Assembly (NCBI GenBank): GCA_020850755.1
Contig: JADZEB010000015.1
Span: 62,001-126,000, forward strand
Origin: Alphaproteobacteria bacterium
GTDB lineage: Bacteria > Pseudomonadota > Alphaproteobacteria > Acetobacterales > Acetobacteraceae
Direction: 5' to 3'
Length of the DNA: 64,000 bases
The notes beneath the pieces are model-generated. The model was not told the DNA's origin, made no database searches, and was given only the letters and a program-made list of their open reading frames with translations. Of the stretch, positions 1 to 7,408 are shown piece by piece. How positions within the stretch are numbered: the stretch's first letter is position 1; each line of letters opens with the position of its first letter. The position numbers and the translations under genes are program-made.

Positions 1-167
1 GTCCCGGGAGCCAGCGCGTCGCCATCGAAGCCCTTGGGCGTCTCGGGCGCGGCGATCACCAGCGTGCGCACCTGCTGTGCCCCGGCCTCGCGGCTCGTGA
101 TCGGCAGATAGGCGGCGGCGGCAAGCCCGCCCGCGCCCTTGAGGATGCTGCGCCGTGCGATAGCCAT
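1..167 (-). CDS. ABC transporter substrate-binding protein, N-terminal fragment (cut by window edge)
   Basis: Only the first 55 codons lie in the window. The start at 167 has a GGGAGGT-like ribosome site just upstream. The N-terminus looks like a Tat signal: residues 5-6 are RR followed by SILKGAGGLAAAAY, and a plausible cleavage point follows AGAQ near residue 31. The mature start (VRTLVIAAPETPKGFDGD) resembles family 5 peptide/nickel-type solute-binding proteins. It lies 57 bp behind the DUF2848 gene on the same strand, so it probably shares that operon and supplies a ligand to an importer encoded outside the window. The exact family is inferred from the opening residues only. Confidence 0.6.
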   Translation of the reverse strand, partial: MAIARRSILKGAGGLAAAAYLPITSREAGAQQVRTLVIAAPETPKGFDGDALAPG

Positions 168-224
168 GGTGACCTCCCTGTTGATCGGTTCGGGTTGGAT
201 GCGTGCGGCCGGGGGCGTTGGCGC

Positions 225-950
225 TCAGCCGCGCTTCGGGTTGAACAACGGCACGCGATAGCCCGGTGCCATCTCGTCCATGATGTTGATCACGTCGTAG
301 CCGTGCCGGATCGTGCGCCCGCCGGCGGGATCGTCGAGCGCGAACTCCCAGCGCCTGCCGTAGCCCAGTGTCTTGTCGACGCTGACATAGGTGCCGCCGA
401 ACACGATGAAGTCGCGCTCGGGCATGCTGGCCACGCGCTGGCGCAGCACGGCGAGCATGTCCGCGGGCGAGAGGAAGGCGTTCACGCCGACATCCTGGTA
501 GAGCCGCCCGTCCACCCAGGAACGCAGCACCATCTGGTCCCAGCGCGCGGCCACATCCTCCCACGGCCAAATCACGGGGGCGAGGATGTTGGCGTTCACC
601 GCCTTGCTCCAGAGGATCGAGGTGCGCTCCAGCGCGCGATCGGTGTGGTCGGAGCCGACGCCGACATAGAGCCGGTCGGCCACCAGCAGCACGATCTCGA
701 CCTCGCCCGATGTCTCGTCGCAATGCACGAACAGCTCGTCATCGGTGCGCACCAGGTGGCGCGGCATCGGGTAGATGCGCGGGGCCGGCACGTCGAGCGC
801 GATCTGCACGCCCTCCTTGGCCACTTCCTCCTGGTGCGGCACGGCCACCGCCGGGTCGCGCGTGGCCGAGCCGAGATTGTAGACTCGCCGGATCTGGAAC
901 TGCGCGCGGCGGCTGCCGGAAGCGGACTGGATGTCGAGCGAAAGCTCCAT
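225..950 (-). CDS. DUF2848 family protein (fumarylacetoacetase-like superfamily)
   Basis: This 241-residue protein starts at the ATG at 950. The reading frame stays open far upstream, but that extension runs antisense to the dioxygenase frame and has no family likeness. The segments RTDDELFVHCDETSGEVEIVL and GVGSDHTDRALE are typical of DUF2848 proteins, which I recall as distant relatives of the fumarylacetoacetate hydrolase fold. No reaction is established for the family. It sits 41 bp behind the TauD-type dioxygenase and ahead of an ABC binding protein, so it probably belongs to the same catabolic operon and may act on an acid made by the oxygenase. That role is inferred from context. Confidence 0.75.
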   Translation of the reverse strand: MELSLDIQSASGSRRAQFQIRRVYNLGSATRDPAVAVPHQEEVAKEGVQIALDVPAPRIYPMPRHLVRTDDELFVHCDETSGEVEIVLLVADRLYVGVGSDHTDRALERTSILWSKAVNANILAPVIWPWEDVAARWDQMVLRSWVDGRLYQDVGVNAFLSPADMLAVLRQRVASMPERDFIVFGGTYVSVDKTLGYGRRWEFALDDPAGGRTIRHGYDVINIMDEMAPGYRVPLFNPKRG

Positions 951-991
951 GATGCGCAACGGGCCTTTCGAGAAAGCTTGGGTGAAGTGGG

Positions 992-2047
992 TCAGTGCAG
1001 TTCGGCCAGGTCGAGCAGGGCGGGATCGGTGCCCGGCCCGACATGCCGGCGCCACAGCCAGATGCGCTTGAGCACGCGCCGCCGCCCGGCCCCGGGCTGG
1101 TCCTTGTAGGCGGCGCGGCCATGCAGGTTGACAAGATTGTTGACGAACAGGAACTCGCCCGGCTGGAGCATGTAGCGGAAGCCGAGCGCAGGATCGCCGA
1201 TCACGCCGTCGAGCACGTCCAGCGCCTCGCGCTGCGCCGGTGAAAGCGGCGTGCCGGCCATCTCCATGCCGGGCTCCACCATCACGCGGGCATAGTGGAT
1301 GCGCATCTCGGCCCCGTGCGGGTCGAAGATCGGGTAGCTGACCGTGCGCGGCCCAGACGGCCAGGCATGCATTTTGGGCGGGCGGAAATGGAACGGGTGG
1401 TAGAGCGGCGGCACGAGGTCGGGGCGCCGGCGCAGCATCTCGTTGTGGATGGTCGCGGCCGAGATCACCCAGCTTTCCCCGCCGGCGAGCGCGTTCTGCA
1501 CGCAGAGTAGGCCGATATAGTCGGGCGGGCGCGCCTCCAGGCAGCCATTGTCGGTGTGCGGGTAGCTCTCGCCCGAGGTGGCGCCGATGCGGGTGGGGTC
1601 GTTGAACTGCCCGCCCGTGTCGGTGACCGTGAAAAGGCGCCGATCGGCACTCAGGCCCTGGCGCAGCGGCCGGCCGAGATAGTTGGCGAGGCCCCAGGCG
1701 ATCATGCCGCAGGTGGCATCGTCGTGGCGATCGACGGGCAGGCCGCGCAGCACCAGGATACCCGCGCCGGTATCGAGCTTGTGGCGCAGGCCGGCGACAT
1801 GCGGCGCGAAGGAGGGCAGGCGGAAATCCTCCTGCTCCATCGTTTCCAGTGTCAGGCCGTTGGCACGGCAATGCGCGATCGCCTCCTCGATCTCGGCCAG
1901 CGTCGCCGCCGGCAGATCGAAGAACAGGCTCTCGCGCAGGGGATCGAGCGTGGCCGCGGTCCAGAGCCGCCCTGCATCCGCCACGGGCTCGGCCCGGGCG
2001 GGCGGCGGCGCGGCCGGCTTGCGGTGCAACAAGGCGGTGGGCTGCAT
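992..2047 (-). CDS. TauD/TfdA-family Fe(II)/2-oxoglutarate-type dioxygenase
   Basis: This 351-residue protein has the cupin-type facial triad of the TauD/TfdA superfamily. H164 and D166 lie in the motif SYPHTDNG, and the distal H309 lies in NNLVNLHGRAAY. The Arg-rich strand GRRRVLKRIW near residues 321-330 is where the co-substrate-binding Arg is expected. Enzymes of this type hydroxylate small molecules in the cytoplasm using O2. The substrate cannot be read from sequence. It is the first gene of a minus-strand run with DUF2848 and an ABC binding protein, which fits uptake and oxidation of one compound. The gene diverges from the flavoprotein gene at 2267 across about 220 bp. Confidence 0.85.
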   Translation of the reverse strand: MQPTALLHRKPAAPPPARAEPVADAGRLWTAATLDPLRESLFFDLPAATLAEIEEAIAHCRANGLTLETMEQEDFRLPSFAPHVAGLRHKLDTGAGILVLRGLPVDRHDDATCGMIAWGLANYLGRPLRQGLSADRRLFTVTDTGGQFNDPTRIGATSGESYPHTDNGCLEARPPDYIGLLCVQNALAGGESWVISAATIHNEMLRRRPDLVPPLYHPFHFRPPKMHAWPSGPRTVSYPIFDPHGAEMRIHYARVMVEPGMEMAGTPLSPAQREALDVLDGVIGDPALGFRYMLQPGEFLFVNNLVNLHGRAAYKDQPGAGRRRVLKRIWLWRRHVGPGTDPALLDLAELH

Positions 2048-2266
2048 GCGTCTCTCCCTGTCGCGCGGCGGCCGGCCTTTCGGCCTCTCCGCGCGGGCCG
2101 GTCGTTCTCGGCGCCGGCCTCGGCTTCATGTGGCGCATCGCCTTGCCGCAAGTCAAGCGGCGCCGCGACGGAATCGCGGCACCCGGGGCCGTGCCGGTGC
2201 GCTGTTGCCGCCCCGCCTGCCTTGGGCGATGCTCGGGCCGCCCGCAAGGACCCGAGGAAGCCTGCC

Positions 2267-4303
2267 ATGAGCGCCGCCGGCGAGACCGCCTACCCGCATG
2301 TGTTCCGCCCGATCGCGCTCGGCCCGGCACGGTTGCGCAACCGCATCTTCGTGCCCGCCCACACCACCAATTTCGGCGAGGACAACCTGCCGTCCGACCG
2401 GCACCTCGCCTATCACCGCGCCCGGGCGGCGGGCGGGGCGGGGCTGATCATCTTCGAGGGCATCCGCGTCCATCGCTCCTCGCTTGGCCGCAAGCAGGGC
2501 GTGAACGGCTACGAGCCGGCCGCGGTGCCGGCCTTTGCCCGCATCGCCCGCGCCGTGCAGGCCGAGGGCGCGCGCCTGTTCGGCCAGATCATCCATCTCG
2601 GCCGGCATATCGACGGCAACTATGCGCGCACGCCCTCCTGGGGCGCATCGCCGGTGGCGTGGACCGCGCTCGCCCCGCCGCCGCACCCGATGACCGAGGA
2701 GGACATCGCCGCTGTGGTGGAGGCCCATGCCGAGGTCGCGCGCAACCTGATCGGGGCGGGGCTCGATGGTATCGAGTTGCAGATCGCCCATGGCCATCTG
2801 TTGCAGCAATTCCTCTCGCCTGCCGTGAACCAGCGCAGCGACGGCTATGGCGGCGGCGAGGAGAACCGGCTGCGCTTCGCGCTGGAAACGCTCGCCGCCG
2901 TGCGCGCGGCGGTGGGCGACAGCGTGGCACTCGGCATCCGCGTCTCGGCCGACGAGTTCCTGCCGGGCGGGCTTGGGCTTGCCGACATGCAGCGGATCGT
3001 CGTGCGGCTGTGCCAGGCGGTGGCGGTCGATTTCGTCAATGTCTCGCACTCGGCCTATCATGGCAGCTACACCATCTCGACCCAGATGGCCGACATGGCC
3101 TTCGCCCGCGACAGCTTCCACCACCTGCCGCGCGGCATTGCCGATGCGCTGGCGGGCGCGATGGGCAAGGCCGCGCCGCCCGTTCTGAATGTCTGCCGCT
3201 ACCGCAGCGTGGCCGAGGCCGAGGCGATGCTGGCCGAGGGCAAGGTCGCGATGGTGGGCATGGCGCGCGCGCACATCGCCGATCCGGCGATCCTGCGCAA
3301 GGCGGCCGAGGGGCGCGAGGCGGAGCAGCGTCCCTGCATCGCCTGCAACCAGGGCTGCGCCGGGTTCCTGGCGCAGAACCTCGCCATCACCTGCCTGTCC
3401 AACCCCGCCGCCGGGCGCGAGGCGGAGTGGCCCGAGCCCGAGGCCGCGCCCGTGCGCGAAAGGAAGCGCGTCCTCGTGGTCGGCGGCGGCCCGGGCGGGA
3501 TGGAGGCGGCGGCCATCGCCGCGCGGCGCGGGCACGATGTCACGCTGTGGGAAGCCTCAGACCACTTGGGCGGCGCGCTGGCCTGGGCCGCGCGCATGCC
3601 GCTGCGGCGCGATTTCGCCTTGCTGCTGGAGGCGCAGGAAGCCGCGCTCGGGCGCGCCGGCGTTGCGGTCAGGCTCGGCCATCGCGCCAGCGCCCAAGCG
3701 ATCCTGGCCGAGGCGCCCGACGCGGTGGTGCTGGCGACCGGCGCCGCGGCCGAGGGCGCGGCCTTTCCCGGCGGCGGGCGCGGCCTGACCATGACCGAGG
3801 CGCTGGCCGATCCGGCCGCGCTCGGCGCGCATGTCGTGGTGCAGGACGCGATCGGCTCCTGGGCGATCGCCGGCCTGATCGAGTGGCTGGCCGAGAGCGC
3901 GCCCGCCGGTGCGCGCCGCGTCACGGTGCTGGCGCCCACCGGCACGCCGGGCTGGCAGGTGAACGTCTATTCCGGCTTCGCCTGGCGCCACCGCCTGCGT
4001 GAGAAGCGCGTGCGCATCCGTGCGCTCGCCGCTGTCCATGCCTGGGACGGCCGCGCGCTGACAATCACCGACCTTTCGACCGGCGAGACCGAGCGGTGGG
4101 AGGATGTCTCCGCCGTGATCGCGCCCGGCCATGGCCTGCCGCAGGATGCGCTCTATCGCGACCTGCGCCGCGCGCTCGCCGCGCGGCCGGGCGGGGGCGG
4201 GGCCAATGCGCGCCCCGCACTGCACCTGGTGGGCGACTGCGCCAGCCCGCGCTCGGCGCTGGAAGCGATCTACGAGGGCCACGAGGCCGGGCGCGAGATC
4301 TAG
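2267..4303 (+). CDS. Old-yellow-enzyme/2,4-dienoyl-CoA reductase family FMN-FeS-FAD oxidoreductase
   Basis: This 678-residue protein has the full three-part layout of this family. An FMN TIM barrel spans about residues 10-350, including HGHLLQQFLSP near 175. A four-Cys [4Fe-4S] motif follows (C357, C360, C364, C376). An FAD/NAD(P) domain begins at GGGPGG near 406. The start at 2267 follows GAGGAAG closely. Relatives include 2,4-dienoyl-CoA reductase, trimethylamine and dimethylamine dehydrogenases and N-methylproline (stachydrine) demethylases. The N-terminal stretch PAHTTNFGEDNLPSD reminds me most of the demethylase-like branch, but I cannot fix the substrate. It ends 43 bp before the convergent lyase gene. 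Confidence 0.85.
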   Translation: MSAAGETAYPHVFRPIALGPARLRNRIFVPAHTTNFGEDNLPSDRHLAYHRARAAGGAGLIIFEGIRVHRSSLGRKQGVNGYEPAAVPAFARIARAVQAEGARLFGQIIHLGRHIDGNYARTPSWGASPVAWTALAPPPHPMTEEDIAAVVEAHAEVARNLIGAGLDGIELQIAHGHLLQQFLSPAVNQRSDGYGGGEENRLRFALETLAAVRAAVGDSVALGIRVSADEFLPGGLGLADMQRIVVRLCQAVAVDFVNVSHSAYHGSYTISTQMADMAFARDSFHHLPRGIADALAGAMGKAAPPVLNVCRYRSVAEAEAMLAEGKVAMVGMARAHIADPAILRKAAEGREAEQRPCIACNQGCAGFLAQNLAITCLSNPAAGREAEWPEPEAAPVRERKRVLVVGGGPGGMEAAAIAARRGHDVTLWEASDHLGGALAWAARMPLRRDFALLLEAQEAALGRAGVAVRLGHRASAQAILAEAPDAVVLATGAAAEGAAFPGGGRGLTMTEALADPAALGAHVVVQDAIGSWAIAGLIEWLAESAPAGARRVTVLAPTGTPGWQVNVYSGFAWRHRLREKRVRIRALAAVHAWDGRALTITDLSTGETERWEDVSAVIAPGHGLPQDALYRDLRRALAARPGGGGANARPALHLVGDCASPRSALEAIYEGHEAGREI

Positions 4304-4330
4304 CCCCGCGATCCCGCCCGGCGCGCGGGG
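4304..4330. terminator. Stem-loop between two convergent genes
   Basis: CCCCGCG at 4304-4310 pairs with CGCGGGG at 4324-4330 across a 13-nt loop. It starts directly after the stop of the flavoprotein gene and lies 16 nt from the stop of the convergent lyase gene. There is no U-run, so it is at best a weak or Rho-assisted bidirectional terminator. Confidence 0.3.
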
Positions 4331-4346
4331 CGCGTCGCTGCGGCGG

Positions 4347-5276
4347 CTAGATCTTCACCGTCTGCGAGCCGTATTTGCGCACGATATGCTCGGGCAGGAG
4401 GTATTCCTGCTCCAGCCGCTCCAGGCTTTCATAATCCATCAGCACCTTGATCTCGTCGATCGAGGCGAGGAGGTCGGGGCGGTCCAGGATCTCGCCGGTC
4501 TCGATCGAGCGCTTCATCAGCGCGAGCGCCGTCTGCATCGCCTTGATCGCGGCCGCAGGCAGCATGCGCGGCAGGCTGACCCGCTTCACGCCGATTGCCT
4601 GCAACTGGCGCATCGACAGGAGCGGCGTCGTCGGCCGCTTGCGGATGCCGAAGCCCATGTTGATCGAGACCGGCGCCGGGATGTTCTCGACCAGGCGCTT
4701 GATGTCGTCCTCGCCGCGCACGGCATCGGGGAACACCATGTCGGCGCCGGCGGAAACATAGGTGCGGCAGCGCTCGATCGCCGCCTCGATCCCTTCCACC
4801 GCGATCGCGTCGGTGCGCGCATTGATGATGAAGTCCGGATCGCGCCGGCCCTTGGCGGCGGCCTCGATCTTCTTGGCCATCTCCAGCGGGTGGATCAGCT
4901 CCTTGCCCTTCATGTGGCCGCAGCGCTTGGGGAACTCCTGGTCCTCGATGTTGATGCCGACCACGCCGGCATCCTCGAACAGGCGCACGACATGGAACAC
5001 GGTCACGGCATTGCCATAGCCCGTATCGGCGTCCGCCATCAGCGGGATCGACACGGCGGCGGCGAGCGCGCGGCACGCCTCGACATTCTCGTGCACGCTC
5101 ATCAGCCCCGTGTCGTGCACGCCGAGCCGCGCATTGGCCACGCCCGCGCCAGAGGTGGAGGCGGTCTTGAAGCCGGCGGCTTCCGCCAGCCGGATCGAGT
5201 AGCCGTCATAGACGCCGGGGCTGACCACGATCTCCGGCCCGGCAAGCAGGGCGCGCATCTTGGCGGTCTTGGACAT
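4347..5276 (-). CDS. Isocitrate lyase/phosphoenolpyruvate mutase family enzyme
   Basis: This 309-residue protein starts at the ATG at 5276, which has AGGAG upstream; an in-frame ATG 78 nt earlier has no such site. The family signature ADADTGYGN is at 81-89 (metal-binding Asp cluster) and EDQEFPKRCGH is at 111-121. The KRCGH sequence matches the catalytic-Cys loop of the lyases (C119). The family cleaves or rearranges 2-oxo-acid and 2-methylcitrate-type substrates. Members of this length include 2-methylisocitrate lyases, oxaloacetate hydrolases and carboxyphosphonoenolpyruvate mutases. Retention of the Cys favours lyase chemistry. It faces the HD-domain gene across about 100 bp, so the two may share a divergent promoter region. 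Confidence 0.85.
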   Translation of the reverse strand: MSKTAKMRALLAGPEIVVSPGVYDGYSIRLAEAAGFKTASTSGAGVANARLGVHDTGLMSVHENVEACRALAAAVSIPLMADADTGYGNAVTVFHVVRLFEDAGVVGINIEDQEFPKRCGHMKGKELIHPLEMAKKIEAAAKGRRDPDFIINARTDAIAVEGIEAAIERCRTYVSAGADMVFPDAVRGEDDIKRLVENIPAPVSINMGFGIRKRPTTPLLSMRQLQAIGVKRVSLPRMLPAAAIKAMQTALALMKRSIETGEILDRPDLLASIDEIKVLMDYESLERLEQEYLLPEHIVRKYGSQTVKI

Positions 5277-5375
5277 GGCGGGGCTCCTCGGGCGGTGGCG
5301 GGCGCTGCGCGCGGCCTTTTGCGCGGCGGCGCGAACGCCTAGCATAGACGCCACGCACCATCAGGGGGAGCCGCC

Positions 5376-5999
5376 ATGGCCCGCAACGCACGCACCGCCA
5401 CCCGCACCGCGAAAGGCCGCGCCGCAAGGCCCGCCGCCAGGCCGCGCCCGACGGTCGATCTCGACCGCTTCCTGCCCGAGATCGGCCAGATCAAGGACAA
5501 GGCGCTGGCCGACAAGGTGCGCGCGGTGTGGGCCGATCTCTGGGCGCGGTCGGAGTTCCGGGATTTCGCCAAGGTGCCCACCTCGGGCAGCATCGCCTAT
5601 CCGAACATCCCGCACACGCGCTCGGTGATCGCGATGGCCTGCGCCATCGCCGACACCTATGCGCGCTTCCACGGCATCGGGACCGATCGCGACGTGCTGC
5701 TGGCCGCCTGCCTGCTCCAGGATGCGAGCAAGCTGGTGGAATACCGGCCGAAGAAGGGCGGCGGGGTGGAGAAGACCGAGATCGGGAAGAACTACCCGCA
5801 TGCCTTCTCGGCGGCGCAGTCCGCGCTCGCGCATGGCGTGCCGATGAGCGTCGTGCACATCATCCTGACGCACAGCCCCTCGGCGGCGAAGTTCCCGCAA
5901 TCGCTTGAAGGCAAGATCATCTACTACGCCGACCAGCTCGACGTGATCGCGATCCATGGTGACGATTTCGTCAAGGAGCAGATGATCTACCGCCGCTAG
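5376..5999 (+). CDS. HD-domain protein with altered HD motif
   Basis: This 207-residue protein has a basic, Ala-rich N-terminus (about 25 residues) followed by an HD-fold helical domain. Visible ligand candidates are H80 (NIPHTRSV), H142, H161, H166 and the final D in YYADQLD (186-189). The central motif normally read as HD is LLQDASK here, so Gln115 replaces the metal-binding His while Asp116 remains. HD proteins are metal-dependent phosphohydrolases acting on nucleotides or other phosphoesters. With this substitution, activity is uncertain. An AGGGGGAG site lies close upstream of the start. The stop TAG directly abuts the first copy of the 125-bp dispersed repeat. Confidence 0.7.
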   Translation: MARNARTATRTAKGRAARPAARPRPTVDLDRFLPEIGQIKDKALADKVRAVWADLWARSEFRDFAKVPTSGSIAYPNIPHTRSVIAMACAIADTYARFHGIGTDRDVLLAACLLQDASKLVEYRPKKGGGVEKTEIGKNYPHAFSAAQSALAHGVPMSVVHIILTHSPSAAKFPQSLEGKIIYYADQLDVIAIHGDDFVKEQMIYRR

Positions 6000-6123
6000 G
6001 GCACGTTCCGTTCGGCTTCGATCAGCCGAACGGAAGTCGTGCCCGACAAACCTATGGTTTGCGAGCAGCCTGGTCCGATCCGGTGGAACCGCCCTGCGGT
6101 CCCACCAGATCGGACGCTGCTCT
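5999..6123. repeat. 125-bp hairpin repeat, copy A
   Basis: First of three copies of a 125-bp intergenic element (others at 60496 and 63483). It begins GGGCACG at the stop codon of the HD gene. It folds as three successive hairpins. The first is a 10-bp stem CCGTTCGGCT/AGCCGAACGG (6008-6033) enclosed by GGGCACG/CGTGCCC. The second is a small CAAACC/GGTTTG stem. The third is a long stem of about 20 bp with two mismatches, enclosed by GAGCAGC/GCTGCTC. It differs from copy B at only six positions. Confidence 0.85.
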
Positions 6124-6154
6124 CGCGGCGCCGTCCCGGCGGTGAAGGCGGGGG

Positions 6155-6183
6155 TTGACGGCCGGGCGGGCGCGATTTATTAT
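6155..6183 (+). promoter_or_regulatory. Sigma-70-type promoter of the MarR-family gene
   Basis: The -35 box TTGACG (6155-6160) is followed by exactly 17 nt and the -10 box TATTAT (6178-6183). This AT-rich patch stands out in a roughly 70% GC background. Transcription would start near 6190, leaving about a 36-nt leader before the ATG at 6226. Confidence 0.65.
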
Positions 6184-6196
6184 TAAGGATACCTTA
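6184..6196. promoter_or_regulatory. Candidate MarR operator overlapping the transcription start
   Basis: TAAGG-ATA-CCTTA is a perfect inverted repeat. It begins one base after the -10 box and covers the expected start site. MarR-family dimers bind such palindromes, so binding here would block the promoter. Autoregulation of the downstream gene is therefore likely, though inferred. Confidence 0.55.
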
Positions 6197-6225
6197 TCAA
6201 TAGCGCGCGCGAAAGGACCGCCGCG

Positions 6226-6939
6226 ATGCCCGCCACACGGAACCCCAGGCAGCCGATGCCCGCCGCCCCCGCCGCGCCGCGCACCGTTCTGGCGGGCCTT
6301 GCGCGCATCGGCATGGTGCTGCGCGCCGGGGCTTGGGCGAAGCGCGAGGCGGGCGGCCTCACCCCCACCCAGGCGCAGATCCTGGCCCTGCTCGCGGCGC
6401 GCGCGCCCGCCGGCCTCAGGCTTTCGGTCTTGGCCGAGGAGCTGGCCGTGACCGCGCAGTCGGCCGGCGAAAGCGTGGCGGCCCTGGTGGCCAAGGGGCT
6501 CGTGGCGCGCAGCGCGGACGCGGCCGACGGGCGGGCAAGCCTCCTGCACCTGACCGCCGCCGGCCGCCGTGCGGCAGAGAGGGGGGCGGAATGGCCCGAT
6601 CTCATGCTCGCCGCGGTGGACGATCTGTCGGAAGCCGAGCAGGCGCTGTTCCTGCGCGCCCTGATGAAGATGATCCGCGGGTTGCAGCAGCGCGGCGCGA
6701 TCCCGGTGCAGCGCATGTGTGCAAGTTGCCGCTATTTCCGCCCCGATGCCCATCCCGGCAGCGCCCAGCCGCATCATTGCGGCTTCGTCGATGCGCCCTT
6801 CGGCGACGGCGCGCTGAGGCTCGACTGCCCAGACCACGAGGCGGCGGAGCCCGCTCTCGCGCACGAGATCTGGCGTGCCTTTCTGGCGCGCGACCCCGCT
6901 TCACCGCAGGCCACGGCACGCATGCCAGCGCCGCGATGA
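6226..6939 (+). CDS. MarR-family transcriptional regulator with C-terminal Cys/His cluster
   Basis: This 237-residue protein has a MarR-type winged helix over about residues 25-155, with the recognition-helix region LAEELAVTAQSAGESVAALVAKGLV and the wing ADAADGRASLLHLTAAG. A C-terminal extension of about 80 residues carries C165-x2-C168, H183/H184, C185 and C201-x2-H204. This could hold Zn or an Fe-S cluster, or act as a thiol switch. A ribosome site AAAGGA precedes the ATG; another in-frame ATG lies 30 nt on. The promoter and palindrome just upstream suggest autorepression. The next genes (a CxxC thioredoxin-like protein and a molybdenum hydroxylase) are candidate targets. The inducer is unknown. 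Confidence 0.8.
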   Translation: MPATRNPRQPMPAAPAAPRTVLAGLARIGMVLRAGAWAKREAGGLTPTQAQILALLAARAPAGLRLSVLAEELAVTAQSAGESVAALVAKGLVARSADAADGRASLLHLTAAGRRAAERGAEWPDLMLAAVDDLSEAEQALFLRALMKMIRGLQQRGAIPVQRMCASCRYFRPDAHPGSAQPHHCGFVDAPFGDGALRLDCPDHEAAEPALAHEIWRAFLARDPASPQATARMPAPR

Positions 6940-7021
6940 AGAGCGGGCGATGCCACGGCTTGCACCCGCGGCACCGCCCTTGTCGTCACCCCCTGCCCTC
7001 GCAAGCAAGGAGCAATTCATC

Positions 7022-7261
7022 ATGGCACAGAAAGCGGTTTTCTACCACGCCGGCTGCCCGGTCTGCGTCGATGCCGAGACGCGGCTCGCCCTGGCACTCG
7101 ACCCGCGCCAGTTCGATGTCGAGATCGTCCATCTCGGCGAGAAGCGCGGCCGTATCGCCGAGGCCGAGGCGGCGGGCGTGAAGTCGGTGCCGGCCCTCGT
7201 CATTGCCGGCAAGCCCTACCACGTCAATTTCGGCGCGGCGCTGTCCGATCTGAAGGGCTAG
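7022..7261 (+). CDS. Small thioredoxin/glutaredoxin-like protein
   Basis: This 79-residue protein starts at 7022, eight bases after AAGGAG. The frame is open further upstream, but that part is antisense-like and lacks a ribosome site. It opens with a beta-alpha-beta thioredoxin fold and the redox motif C12-P-V-C15. The stretch VKSVPALVI near residues 55-63 supplies the cis-Pro expected next to the active site. It is shorter than thioredoxin (about 105 residues) and closer to glutaredoxin in size. It follows the MarR gene by 82 bp, so it may be regulated by it. A role in thiol redox chemistry is likely, but the partner is unknown. Confidence 0.75.
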   Translation: MAQKAVFYHAGCPVCVDAETRLALALDPRQFDVEIVHLGEKRGRIAEAEAAGVKSVPALVIAGKPYHVNFGAALSDLKG

Positions 7262-7408
7262 CCCGGGGCGCAGGCCAGGGCGGCGGGCGGGGCCGGAGCC
7301 GCGCCCGCCGCCCGGCCACCTGCCGCTCATCGCTTCACGGTTGACGCGACCTGATGCGCTGGCCAGCATGTCGCCCCGCCAAGGGCGGGCAGCATGCAGG
7401 AGCGCGCC

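Noticed and set aside
2128-2156. TTGACT with a possible -10 box as promoter of the TauD-type gene (minus strand)
   Set aside because: The -35 box is good, but every -10 candidate at 16-18 nt spacing (such as CCACAT) is poor.
225-2330. A 701-codon minus-strand frame covering the DUF2848 gene and the dioxygenase region
   Set aside because: Only the last 241 codons match a family; the rest lies out of frame with the clear dioxygenase gene at 992-2047.
7281-7314. GC-rich inverted repeat GGCGGGCG/CGCCCGCC after the thioredoxin-like gene as a terminator
   Set aside because: It has an imperfect stem and no U-run, and such repeats are frequent by chance at this GC content; too weak to list as a feature.
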